NCBI GenBank assembly: GCA_029747015.1
Contig: JAKOGI010000122.1
Span: 1 to 64,000, forward strand
DNA length: 64,000 bases
Source of the DNA: Carnegiea gigantea
Lineage: Eukaryota; Streptophyta; Magnoliopsida; Caryophyllales; Cactaceae
Direction of reading: 5' to 3'
The notes beneath the pieces were generated by a model, which saw only the letters and a list, made by a program, of their open reading frames with translations, was not told where the DNA came from and ran no database searches. Both the position numbers and the translations under genes were made by a program. Positions 34,778-46,172 of the stretch are shown here, piece by piece. Position 1 is the first letter of the stretch. The number at the start of each line of letters is the position of its first letter.

Positions 34778-36175
34778 AGGGCTCCCAAGAACAAAGGCAA
34801 GGCCTCCGCTTCCTCCTCAGCACCCTCCGGAGCTCCCATTTGCCCATTGGCTCCCCCACGAGGTAACCGTGCTCAATCTAATCTCCCTCATGCAACTAAT
34901 AGACATGGTATAGTGTTTGTGGGTGATGTTCAATGTGAACGGCATGATACTTTGGTTACTAGGAAGATTAGTGCACCTAAGCACATTGATGTTAAATTAT
35001 TGCAAGCATTAGGCATGTGGAATGATATGAATACATTGCTTGGTCATTTGGGTTAGCGTTATTATGTGCAATTGCAATTTCCTGTGTATGAGAAACCGAT
35101 GTGGGAGTTCTTTAGCATTTTTACTATTGATATCGAGGGGGAATATCACAATGGGCGTTGTTACATTCACTTTCAATTGAGCGATCTCATACATGAGATG
35201 AATCTCGCATGATTTAGCAAATTATTACAACTCCCACCGAGTGGTACAGCTGATTTTGTTCCTAAGGATTGTGGTCGGAGTGAATTTTGGGGGAGGATCA
35301 CATGTCATGGGCAGCCTTATGTCTCCCGCTCCTCCAAAGCCACATCTATATGCAACCTCATCCTTAGGTACCTTCACAGCCTCACAGCGAACATTATCTT
35401 TCCCCGATTTGATAGCCAAAGGGGGCCTAGGAGGGGCAAACTATTTATTCTGTGGGCGGCTTTGCATAAGGTCTGTTCCTATACTATCTTTAATATCATG
35501 ACCTAACTTGAGAAGCAAGCTAAGAGTCGCACCTCATTCATCGCTGCGGGTGGCATTGTCACCGCTCTTGCTCACAGTTTAGGGCTTAGGAACCTTTTGC
35601 CCTTTATGTCCATCCTTCACGATGGTGCTCGCCTCAACTTGGAAGTTTGTGTGCATATTGAGATTTTCACCATGGTGGGCAACCAAATCTGGGTCAACCA
35701 TCATGGTTATGCCCTCTTTCTCTTACCCGACACCCCCCACACTACCATCATCAATGAAGCCAACTGGAGCTACAACAATAACATTGATGGTGAGGGTGGT
35801 GATGAGGACGCCGATCATGATTCGTGCACTTGGGATAAGGGCACAATGCCGGATACCTATGGGGCACCCGGTCCATGACCACCGCTCCTTCATGCTGGTG
35901 TCACTCATGATAAGGCCGGCCCCTCCACCGCCGCTGGCTCCGAGGAGGTTCCCCTCTGCCAGTTCCTCTTTGACGAGTTTGCTCGCCTCCACCTATGGTT
36001 TGATCATATGAGCAAGCAACAGTCTCAAGACCATGTTAAGCTTCTCCGTAGGGAAGATGAGTGGGACCGCCGAGAGCGGAACCTGGAGCACTACGTGTAC
36101 TATGCCTACGAGCACTTCCAATGGCCCTCTCTTCCTTCTGATTTGCCACCTAGTGGCCCTCCTAAGACCTACTGA
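34778..36175 (+). pseudogene. Tat/Athila extra ORF (plant transposon protein type), four in-frame stops
   Basis: One reading frame of 466 codons stays in register for 1.4 kb but contains TAG at 35,054, TGA at 35,210, TAA at 35,504 and TGA at 35,876, and ends with TGA at 36,173. An in-frame TAA at 34,775 sets the 5' limit. The first codon, AGG at 34,778, may be a mutated ATG. Recognisable pieces are a basic Ser/Ala-rich N-terminus, a KLLQALGMWNDMNTLLGH segment, FPVYEKPMWEFF, then FWGRITCHGQPY and RGKLFILWAALH. The order matches the ATHILA ORF1/putative plant transposon protein family. Its function is unknown. Its position after pol-type sequence suggests the env-position ORF of this lineage. 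Absence of frameshifts suggests decay mainly by substitution. Confidence 0.75.
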
Positions 36176-37761
36176 TGCGCTGTGAGTATCCCCCATTCCA
36201 CATTTACATGTCCATTTCTTTCATTGGGGACAATGAAAAGTTCAAGCATAGGGGAGGGATTGATGTCTTTGGGGTGTGATATGGGAGCGACATGTTTGGG
36301 AATTTGCTGGTGTGGTGTACATACATCCTTGCATTAATTGCGTTTAGGGCACATTTAGTTGAACTGCATATAGTTTCTTATGTCATATCTAGGATTTAGT
36401 TGCATACATAGGACCCATTAGTAGCATTTTCATTTTATTTTCATTTCCTATTTAGTAGAGCACATAGTCTAAAGCATATAGGTTAGATATTTGCATCGCA
36501 AAGGAGACTGGATCGAGGTGGTTGACATGGTTGTGCGTACTTGTGAAATGTTCTCGGCAAATGCTCTTACATGATGATTTTAAAATGCTTTGACTACACT
36601 ATTTGGTTTCGCATACTGGTTACCCTTGAAGCCTGCTTATTATGCTTGATTACTCCTTTCAACTGGGCCACTTGAAGGGCTAGTTGTGCGTTTGGTAGTT
36701 TAACCTGTGAGACTTTTGGGTCTGATTAAACTATTCATCTATATAGTCTCACTATTCTATTTCATGTGTGACCTTCGCATGTGCATCTCTCCGAGAACTT
36801 AGTATGTTTCCCTCTAAGGCTGCATGTATGCATTACATTTAATGATATGATGGAGGCATTCTTTGATTTATTAGCAACCACATAGCCAAATGGCTTTCCT
36901 GAAAATTATGTTACACTCTTTGCTAGGCCTTTGTGCCTTTACTTACTTTCTCTTGTTGCAAACCTAATCACTTCCCCTTGACCTTGTATGATTCCCTACC
37001 TTTATGCCAAGATTAGGTGAAGCTTTGTTTAGTGTTTAGGTGAATTTTACTAGGTAGCGTGTGAAGTGAGCTCACTTATTTAGTTAGCTATCTTCTGTGC
37101 GCTCATTGGGTTGATAGTATTTATGACTTGAGTTGATGTTGGATGTTGAATTGTTTACTACCTGCCAATTAGGGAAAAAAAAAGGAAAAAAAAACGAAAA
37201 GATTTAAAAAAAAAAGAGAATGAAATGAAAATAAAATGTTGACATGGTTGGTAACTTATATTATTTTCCTCAGCTCGCTTCCTAGGTCCATCCAATGGGA
37301 TGTATAATTCAGTGTGGTTAGTTGGGATGGTATGTCAGAGTAATGTAATGTTTGGGATGTGTGTGATGCTTCTTAGTCTGCTGACTTTAACTCTACATTC
37401 CCAAATTTATCCCCCATCCTTACCTCTAGCCTATACCCCATTAGAACCCGCAACAAGTCCTCTGGATTGTCATTTGCATCTACGTTTAGTAGTGGAGGAT
37501 TGAGAATATGCCAAAGCCTATGGTAAGATTGCTAAATTTAGAGCCGCACATCTTCAAACACATGAAAGGGAGTGCATTTGCTTTGTTTCCTCATATGAGC
37601 GTTACTACGAGGCCTTCTAGTCCCACTGCTTGTTCGGGGGCATCTTGATGGGGTTGGGCGTATGATATGGGATAACTGGATGTTAAGTTGAATAGTGCAG
37701 TCTTCACTCGGTTTTAAATGAGTTTTGAAACTACATGTTTATGCCTTGAACCATCCCACTG
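36176..37761 (+). other. Tat/Athila 3' non-coding region, part 1
   Basis: No gene is seen. Just after the reading frame, ATTGGGGACAATG and then GCATAGGGGAGGG (about 36,250) form a second polypurine-type motif, a recurrent feature of this lineage. An A-rich run lies at 37,170-37,225. Confidence 0.55.
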
Positions 37762-37769
37762 GTTGTGTG

Positions 37770-38827
37770 TAGGGCTGTTTATTAAATGGTCCAGGACCGG
37801 ACCGGACCGGCCTGGACCGGACCGGACCGAGGCTTTTCGGTCCGATCATCGGTCCTTTCCTCTCCTGTTTTCGGTCTTCGGTCCGGTCTGGTCCTGGATC
37901 GGGTGGACTGGCTCGTGGACCGGATCGACCGGGTTTCTTTTTTTGTTTTTTAATTGCTGGCTAAATCTCCAAAAGGCTAAATCTAATTCACTTCTCATCC
38001 ATTTCGAGCGGCAGTCTGCTTCTACTCCTCCTCCTTCTCATTCGTTCCCTTCTCTTCTGCTGCCCTTGTCGGTTCTCGATGCTCGGTGCTCGCAAGCCGG
38101 CGGCAGTTGCAGTGAGGCGGTTCCCTTCTCGTCTCCTTCTTCCTTGGCTCCTTGCTGCCTTGCTGGGCAGACTGCTTCTGGCCTTCTTCTCGCTCACGCG
38201 CGCTCATCTGCTGTCTTCTGCTCTTCTTCTACTTCTAAATCCTAATCTTCTCTCGGTCTTTTCTCAGTTGGTGGAGGTAAGCTTCAGCTTCATGCTTGGA
38301 TTCATTGATTGTGTTAGTTAGGGTTTTAATTTGCTTTTCTAGGGTTGTCCGATTTGGTGAATTTGTTCTAGGGTTTTGTGAGTTTGATTTGGTTAGTAGC
38401 TTGTGAATAGGGGTGTTCATCGGTCCAGGAACATTGATAATGACTTTCTCTCTTCTTTCTCTTTCATTCGTTCGTGTGTTTGTAGGATAGGGTTCTTGTG
38501 TTTGTTGGATTTATGATTTAGGGGTTGATTGTGAATTTGTGAATTTATGGTGTAGGTGGTCATCTATTAAAGTTTATTAGTTTTGGTGTAAGTGAGCAGG
38601 TTTGTTGATTTACTACTTTTGTTGAAGAATGAGAAATTTAGAACTTCAATTAGTTCAATCAGCAGGTTTATGGCGCTGTGCTGCCAGAGGACCGGTCTGG
38701 AGTCGGTCCGGTCCGGTCCGGTCCAGAACCGACTCCAGACCGGTTCGGTCCTCAGTTCAGGGTCTGGCAAATTTTCGGTCCTCAATCCAGCCGATCCGGT
38801 CCGATCCTGGACCGATGAACACCCCTA
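37770..38827. mobile_element. Non-autonomous hAT element, 1,058 bp
   Basis: The ends are inverted: TAGGGCTGTTTA at 37,770 and the complement of TAGGGGTGTTCA ending at 38,827. The 8-bp flanks gttgtgtg (37,762-37,769) and gttgtatg (38,828-38,835) match at seven of eight positions, the size made by hAT transposases. Both subterminal regions are dense in GGACCGG/CCGGTCC motifs, as expected for transposase binding. An internal second copy of the terminal repeat lies at 38,408-38,430 and is a perfect 23-bp inverted match to the right end. The core (37,960-38,400) is GC-richer and looks like a 5' leader with a splice donor-like GAGGTAAGC at about 38,274. There is no transposase. Confidence 0.8.
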
Positions 38828-38835
38828 GTTGTATG

Positions 38836-38969
38836 CATCTATGCTTGATTTGGCTGATTTTCCCCTGATCTTGCTTGAGGAGGTGAGTAACTAGAGATCT
38901 CAATCGCCTAACAATTCATTCATGCCTTAGTCTTACTTGAGGACAAGCAAGAGATAAGCATAGGGGAGT
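38836..38969 (+). other. Tat/Athila 3' non-coding region, part 2, and polypurine tract
   Basis: Sequence between the hAT element and the 3' LTR. TTGAGGACAAGC is followed by GCATAGGGGAGT (38,958-38,969), directly next to the LTR, the expected plus-strand priming site. Confidence 0.7.
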
Positions 38970-40325
38970 TGATAAACCTCTATTTTTACTATTTTTGACC
39001 CTTCAATGACACTAACCTTCTCCATGTACTCCCCAGAATTAGTGGAAGATTTGGTAAAAGTTGCTCATCTTTGCTCATAATTATCTTATTTGGATTAATT
39101 CCCCTTTTTGTAGGTACATTGGTCTCAATTAGAAGAACTTTGACACTTATCAGATCAAAAGTGAGCAATGAGCAATATTTCGAGAAGGAAGGAGGTTCGA
39201 GGATTAGTTGGACGGGACAAAGGCTTGAAGAATTAAGGGAAAAGCACTTGCATGGCTAGTCGTGCATGCAAGCATGGCTGTGTAGGTCAGAAATTGAAGC
39301 CAGAAGAATGCACGGTCGGCTGTGCAGCTTATGCATGGCCATGTGCTAGAGACAGAAACCTTCGTACATAAGTACACGGCCAGCCGTGTGTTTTTGCACG
39401 ACCGTGCGTCCCCCGACTTTTCGCGATTTAATTCTTTTTCATGGAAATTTGAGGGGCATCTTGTATCTTATTTTCCCAGACTACCTTTAGGGCAATTTTA
39501 GGGTTCCTTTCTCATATACTTTTGCACTAATCTAGATTCTATAGGAGCGTTTAATTCCTTGTTTTGGTTTGTGAATTGATCTCAACAATTAATTAAAGTA
39601 CGTTTCTCTTCCTTTATATATGCAATTCTTATCGAAGTTTATGTCTTTCGTCATGATCTTCAGTTTCTTGTTTGTAATTGGAATCGCTATGATGATTAGT
39701 GGCTAAATCCCCTATTGTGCGATTTAGAATCATGTTGTAGGTTTTGTGAATTAATGTCCATATTTATGATTGAAATCTCACTTTGCACGCCATATGTTTG
39801 ATGAATTACCTGAGAGGGATGTATTCATGCTCTTAATTAGGATTTGGGACTTCAACGAAAGTTGAATCCTTTGTTTAGAGCAACTTTGTGAGCAATTGAA
39901 TTTGTTAACGTGAAAACAGTTAGGGTTTCAATTGGAAACTGTTGATTACTCAGTCCTGTGGCTTTATCGATCCTAGTTTCATGAAAATAGATAACTAGGA
40001 TTGATTAGCCAATCTAATGACTTGCGAAAGTAGGCGTAGATGTATTCCAATTTGTAATAATTCCATCTCAGTTATTCGCATGGGCATGTTTGCATGATCT
40101 AGTTCAGATCCCAAAGAGCATAACAGTATGATGAATTCCAATCTAGGATCTGTTTTATTATTGAATTGAACAAGTTTTAATAGTATTTAGTTCCAAGTAG
40201 TCTAAATCTGCCTTGCCTGGATTGAGTGTTAAAGTCAATCTAGTGGCTAAAACCAAGATCTCTATGGAATATAACCTGTACTTGCCGTTGTTGACTACAA
40301 TTGACAACGTGCACTTGCGGTAACA
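38970..40325 (+). repeat. 3' LTR of the Tat/Athila-type element
   Basis: It starts TGATAAACC after the polypurine tract and ends GCACTTGCGGTAACA at 40,325, after which pararetroviral coding sequence resumes. Length is 1,356 bp. It contains a cluster of GCACGG/CCGTGC palindromes (39,247-39,413). With no 5' LTR in the window, divergence and target duplication cannot be assessed. Confidence 0.7.
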
Positions 40326-40339
40326 CTTTAAAATAACAT

Positions 40340-41100
40340 CATGATATTATTCTTAGTAAGGACAAGTGCATTTATACAAAACAAGAAATCGAGTTTTTAG
40401 GTCTAAAAATAAAAGTTGGAGAAATTATCCTGCAAAAGCATATTCTAGAAAAAAAATAGAAAATTTTTCAGAAAAGATTGAAAATAGGAAGCAAAATTAT
40501 AAAGGTTTCTTATATATCGCACCTATGCTTCAAATTCCATTAGAGATCTAGCTAAATTGAGGAAACCATTATAGCAAAAACTCAAGGAAGAAGTGAGTTG
40601 GACATGGACCCCTAGCGATTCAAAGATTAGTCACAACTTCAAATATATGTGAAAAAATCTTCATATTCTTAATTTGCCTAATGAAGGAGATGATTTAATT
40701 CTAGATAGATGACAGCAATGAGCACTGGAGTGCAGTAGTTAAAATCAAAGAAGGAGAAAAACTCTGCAAATATTGCAGTTGAAGTTTTAATAAAACGCAA
40801 TGCAACTATCCCATAATGGAAAAAGAAATCCTTGCAGTCATAAGGGGAATTGAAAAGTTATTAATCTTTTTAGCCCCAAAACCTTTGCTTATTTGAACTG
40901 ATTGCAAAGGCACAATCAATTTTATGAAAAAGAATTTATCAAACATGCAAGCGCAAGGAAGACTCTTGCGTTAGCAATTATGACTTAACTAGTTTTTTTC
41001 TCTATTGAATATATACAAGGATCGAGGAATTCTCTATCAAATAGTGTAACTCGTGAGCTTGTCAATAGTGATCATCAGAGCAGACCTCCTATCGAAAAAG
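40340..41100 (+). pseudogene. Pararetrovirus reverse transcriptase C-terminus and RNase H, disrupted
   Basis: The segment resumes inside the polymerase. Near 40,383 an EIEFLGL motif followed by a Gly/Ile/Leu-Gln pattern corresponds to the last conserved block of caulimovirid reverse transcriptases. RNase H follows: a MEKEILAV motif at 40,816-40,839, an FLAPKPLL segment and a TDCKG motif near 40,897, then FSIEYIQGSRNSLSN near 40,999. Stops include TGA at 40,894-40,896, and a frameshift or stops lie around 40,700. These enzymes would copy the pregenomic RNA into DNA in the cytoplasm. The protease and most of the polymerase are missing, so it is non-functional. Confidence 0.75.
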
Positions 41101-41702
41101 GAGGAAATTCAAAATGAAATGCCATTACCATTAGAACAGGTTTTTCCTTGTAGTAAAATCCTTACGTATATTTGGGAATTCCATACAAAAAGTAAGTCAT
41201 GCTTTGGCCTGTGATCTTCTACCTAGCTAATAGCACAAAGATTCAGCCTTTTAGAATTACAAATAAATTATCTAAGGTGTCCTTATGATATTCAAGAAAA
41301 AAAAAATTCTCATGTTTAAGAAAAATGGTTCAACGGCTAATACGCAGCCTGTATCAACTACTAATATATTATTCTTATGATATTTGGGAATCATAGAGTA
41401 GTATTATCTTCTTTCCTAATAGGTGTAGAATTGGTAGTGTTAGATTTTTAGCTAATTCAATCTCTCAAGATGACCCCACCATGAAAGCCTAGGAATATGG
41501 AATGACAGCTTAACTCATAAAAATCCCAAATCAAAAGTACTCATTCTTCTCAAGACTAACTAAGTTTTAACAATGCATCTTTAAATGGATTCGTTAGATT
41601 CTCACATTTCCTGATGGTCCTCCAAAAAAACCATGCATTAGAAGTTTGTATCTCAAGTTATATTGCATAGCAATTGAGTATGAAAATGGAAAGGTCAAAC
41701 CA
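41101..41702 (+). pseudogene. Pararetrovirus last reading frame, first part
   Basis: After RNase H the sequence continues in viral style without a recognised domain and with many stops. It is cut at 41,702 by the MULE and continues at 47,394. By position it corresponds to the last gene, the transactivator/inclusion-body position in cavemo- and solendoviruses, but I cannot confirm this from motifs. Confidence 0.45.
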
Positions 41703-41822
41703 GTAAAACACTATACAAAGATACCCTAACTTATGTGGAAACTATTTTAAGGACTCTTGGTTTTTTAAACTAATTATGGGGTGCCTTAAATAATGGTGAA
41801 ACTATTTGTATGGCCCAATTCC
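41703..41822 (+). repeat. Left TIR of the MULE
   Basis: About 120 bp, beginning GTAAAACACTATAC. It pairs with the right TIR through its whole length. MULE TIRs usually contain promoter and transposase-binding sites. Confidence 0.85.
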
Positions 41823-42457
41823 AGCTCGTGATTGAATGGAGATGTGTGTGGATGAAAATACCCTTGTTAATCGCATGTAGTTCTTGTTAGAAAGAAAAAT
41901 CAACCACTCCTAATAACCTCCCATCTACCCATCTCGGCTTGTCTCTCTCTTTGTCTCTCATTCTCTCTCTCGCTCTCCTTGTCTCTGTTGTTGTTGCGTG
42001 AATGGAATTAGTGGTGAAGGAGCTTGCAAACGCCATTGACGAGAAGAACAAGGTTGAAAGTAGCTGTTGAAGTGTTGACAATGGTATGTGCACCTTTAAA
42101 TTTCGAAAATTTATAGAGTTTGTGATATATTTCATGATGGACATTACATGTGGGCATGCATGATGCGAAAATTTGAACTTGATGTTGTCGGTTGGTTTTT
42201 TAGTTTGCTTGATGTTGTAAAAAGTTCGAGGTTATAAACAGATTTGTGAAGAAATTTTTAGAATTTTTAGTTGTAGGGTTTTTCGAACGAGCTTTATAAT
42301 TTGTGTGAAAGTATGATTGACTGTTATTGATGTTGTTTAATTTGATATTTGCCTGTAATTTATGTTTAAACTTTGTACTTCCTTGATGTTGTCTTTGAAA
42401 TAGAGTAAGCATATTAGGGACTTCATTGTTCAATACAAGGATATAGTCGTCAGAATT

Positions 42458-45400
42458 ATGGATGTTACGATGGAGAAGTACAATTGTATTAAGTTGTTTA
42501 AAGATGCTAGGGCAAGAGCAAATGAGTCAGGGATAGAGCTTCCTAAGCATGCTGGGTTTAGATATCATTCTCCAAATAAGGAAAACCAGAGATGGCGTTT
42601 GAACATTGATGAAGATTGGGTTAGGTTAATCAATTTTTAGGAAGATGTGAGGAGTAAGTGTATTCCCATATACATGTATGATCTGAAGAAGCCCTCTGAC
42701 AACCAAAAACATGTTGAAAGCCTTGACAAAATAAGTGCCTTTGTTATAGAACTATTGCCTAAAACAGTAGAAGTTGAATCTAAATAAAATGTGAGAATGG
42801 TGAGTGGTGTAGAGGATTTGACTGATAGTTAAGCCAACATATGGGCAGACAGTTTGATTGTGAGCCATGTTGTTCCCCTTGTTAAACCTGTGACTCATAG
42901 ACCAGTGACAAGATCTCTTTCTAATTCCCCTGCTAAGCCCACACCAAGTTCCCAACCAAGGCCCTATGAGTCACCACCTCAGCCCAAATCAATTTTTCAA
43001 CAAAAGTCATGTAAATCCTCAGTAAAGCCCACATCAACTTCCTCACCTAAGCCCATTACAAAAGCAAGCCCACCAATTTAACTGAAACAAAAGGGTAAGT
43101 CTTCATACTACTTACCAATAAGCCCATCACCATTAGCCTATGCCAAAACTAACTGTACCCCTTCACAATCCACTTTACAATCCACTCCTGACTGCTTCCC
43201 ATTACAATCCACTCCTGATGAACATGTACAGGTGATTTCTTACCCATCTAGGCCACATACCAGATCATCCTTAAAGAAACTGAACTGCACTCCTTTACAA
43301 TCCACTCCTAACCCATCCAAACCTGACTCTAACCATAAACACTCATCCAGAATACTAACCAAACCTAACTGTGGGCTTGGTGAACCTGCTGCAGCCCTAC
43401 CAAACCTCACATCAGGTTTCGATCTAGAGATGTTGGCATACATACAAGCCCTAATTTAACCCTGGGCACAAAACCAAATCCCAGAACTTTTACTCCTAAA
43501 AAACCAAGCAGTAGTGGCACCTCCAAATGTCCACCACCATTTAATCCTTTACCTTTAGCAGCCCTTGGGATTGATGAGTTGCTGGATTTTGATGTTGGAT
43601 ATCTATGCAAAGAACCTGAATGGGAGGTTGAGGAGAATGAGTGGGATGATGGTAGGGAGGTTGAGATTTTTATTGTTGGAGATCATACTAAGGGAGGTAG
43701 GGTTATTATTACATGTTTTAACGACAACCCAGCCTCTGATGATGATAGTCAGGATAAGAATTTTATAGGGGATGATGAAGAGACTAGACATAGTAATGAT
43801 AGTGAAAATGTGTCCTTAGATGACGAGAATAACAACAGTGATTCTGGAGATGATGAGCAACTGCAAGTTGAAGTTGAGCAGAGGATATAGTTGGGAGTAG
43901 AAATTATTGATAGTGATGGAGATAAGGATCTAGTTGTGAACAAAATCACAAGGACTTTAAGACAAGGAATGCTATGGACTAGAAATAGGGATGGTAATGT
44001 TGATTTATTGCCTCGTCACATTTTTACTTGCAAAGAGGACTTGCTCACAATCATGAAGGAGTTTTGCATTCAAAAGGCTCTACATTACAAAAGGTGAAGA
44101 ATAAGAAAACCAGGAATACTCAGAAATGCACCAACCCAGGATGCCCTTGGACAATTCATATAGTTTACTAGTTAATAAGACTACTTAGATGGTGAAATCA
44201 CATAGTAGGAGGCACATTTGTGGTAGACCTGACCAAAATAGGATAGCCACAGCTCCCTGGGTCAGTAAATTTCTTCTCCCTTACTTTATAAGTGCTCCAA
44301 AAATGGTTGTGAAGAGAATGTAGAAATTATGATGAGAAAGTATGAAATTCATATTCCAGATCATACATGTTGGAGGGCAAGGAAAATGATGAAGGATGTT
44401 GTTGATGGAAAACATGAGGAAGGGTACAAGTTCTTGGCACAATACACAGAGGAGTTCATAGCCAAAAATCTAGGGTCTGTTACTTTCATTACTTGGGCTG
44501 ACCAGGGGCCTACCAAGAACCCAATGTTCAAGCACATGCTTATCTGTATTGGTCCTTTAATTGCACCATTCAAACAATTTTGCAGGCCTTTGATTGGGAT
44601 AGATGCTTGCCATCTTAAAGGGGTCTACGTGAGAGTGTTACTCACTGCAATAGCTCTAGATGGCAGTAATGGACAGTTCCTATTAGTTTATGCTGTAGTT
44701 GAGAAGGAAAATAAGGAGGAGTGGAGTTTTTTTCTGGCTAGCCTAATAAAAGCTCTTGATGCAGTTGAGAACCAGTTCATGTACACCATAATGTCTGCTG
44801 GACACAAGGTAAGCTTGTGTTGTTTTCTTTGTAAATTGCTTTATAATATAGGTTATTTCACTTACTTGTTCATTTTGCTTTATAATATAGGCTATTTCAC
44901 TTACTTGTTCATTGTTTTGTGTTTAGGGAATTATAAAGGCCTTGAGGAATGTTATGCCTACTGCTTCAAGGAGAACATGTGTCATTCATTAATACAAAAA
45001 TTTTGCATGACTTTATCTAGGTAAGCCTAAACAGTACATATTCATGTTTTTTACTACATTAAATTAGGAGAATAACACTGTTGTTTATTGTTAGGTGCAT
45101 GATTTCATGCCTTTTTTTACATTGCTCAAATACATATGCCCCATTTGTACATGAGAAAGTAATGGAAAAAATCAAGGAGAAAGACCCTAGAGCTTATCAT
45201 TGGCTGAGAGATAATGAGAAGTTGGAAATATGGGCTAGGTTTAAGTTTGATACCAATCTTAAATGTGATGACAATACCAACAAGTCTGTTGAAAGCTTCA
45301 ATCATGCAATTGTCAAGTTTAAAGGTTTACCTATCTTGACCATGCTTGAGGAAATAAGGAAACTTATTGAGTAGGTTTGTGAAAAAGATTTGAAAAGTCA

Positions 45401-46172
45401 CAAAAATAGAATGGTAGGCTTGCTCCATATTTGCATAAGAAGTTGCTTATGATAGAGCTAGAAAGTAGGAACTGCACACATTTGGTACATGCAGGGTAAG
45501 GAGAGTTTAATGTAACTAAAGGGCATACCGACTTCATAGTGAGGTTACAAGACAAGCTTTGTTATAGAAAATGGAAACTTACTAGCCACCCTTACAAATA
45601 TGCTACAAGATGTATTTTTAGGATGAAGCAATAGTTAGAAGATTATGTTGAAGGTGCTTCATTGTGGAGAAATATAGAAATCTCTACAACCACATTGCTC
45701 ATCCTATTGCAGCTCCACAAATGTGGGAGAAGAGGAATTTGCCTGATTCAGATCCACCTTATGCTCAAAGGAAAACAGGCACGCCACCAGAGCATAAAAG
45801 AAGAGAGTCCTTGAATACCCCTTTACCTGATTCTCAGTCACAGCAACTCTCACACAAAGTACTTGGGTCTGGCACTACCAGGTATAAGTTTCACCTCAAA
45901 ATTTGGTTGATTAACCTCACCAATATGTGTTAACTAATATCATTTGTTTTATTGTTACAGGTGTAAACATGCATGCACCTTGGCCATAATACTGCAACCT
46001 ATGGAAGGTTAAGAGATGAGCATGGAAGACTGTTAACCAAAAGATAGAGGATACCCATAGAAAGCAGGGTTCTTAAACCTCGGGGCAGGTCAAAGAAGCA
46101 GAAGACAACCACTTCAACACTAACACCCTCCATAACAGCAGCAGCTCAAGCTGCTCCTTCCACCCAATACAG
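42458..46172 (+). pseudogene. mudrA-like MULE transposase, disrupted
   Basis: Decayed transposase gene. The N-terminal part (42,458-43,460) is one frame with stops near 42,638, 42,785 and 43,079, rich in Ser/Pro. After a frame change an acidic linker (43,579-43,890) leads to a DNA-binding-type region, then the catalytic core: GIDACHLKGVYVRVLLTAI with the first acidic residue near 44,600, and VVEKENKEEWSFFLASL. An intron fits 44,809-44,926 (AAG/GTAAGC to TTTAG/GGA). Across the splice the motif reads MSAGHK-GIIKAL, where family members usually have Ser-Asp, so the second catalytic Asp appears to be Ala. TAA at 44,990 interrupts the next block. A third piece (45,081-45,374) contains WARFKFDTNLKCDD and the SFNHAI block. 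A degenerate zinc-binding region and an RGRSKKQ basic motif follow. Confidence 0.8.
44809..44926 (+). other. Predicted transposase intron with 39-bp tandem duplication
   Basis: Donor GTAAGC and acceptor TTTAG bracket 118 bp. Removing it joins the two halves of a conserved transposase motif. Inside, 44,836-44,874 and 44,875-44,913 are two near-identical 39-bp copies starting TTGCTTTATAATATAGG, each containing a cryptic TATAG acceptor-like site. Confidence 0.65.

Larger units (their letters stand above)
33590..40325 (+). mobile_element. 5'-truncated Tat/Athila-type gypsy element
   Basis: Plus-strand order: a TTCTTGGGAGGCAACCCAAG motif typical of the sequence just after pol in Tat/Athila elements (33,871-33,890), a non-coding stretch, a broken extra reading frame (34,778-36,175), a second polypurine-type motif (about 36,250), a long 3' non-coding region carrying a hAT element, the main polypurine tract (38,958-38,969) and a 3' LTR (38,970-40,325). 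The 5' LTR, gag and pol are absent. It sits within the pararetrovirus: viral coding sequence lies on both sides, and both the viral polymerase N-terminus and the element's 5' half are missing, consistent with one deletion across the junction. Confidence 0.75.

Noticed and set aside
34070..34913. Overlapping open frames of 155-228 codons
   Set aside because: They lie in a C/T-rich tract, are dominated by Ser, Pro and Leu, and overlap in three frames; composition explains them.
37718..38245. 175-codon plus-strand frame
   Set aside because: It begins outside the hAT element and runs through its subterminal GGACCGG repeats and core; no domain, and it crosses an element boundary.
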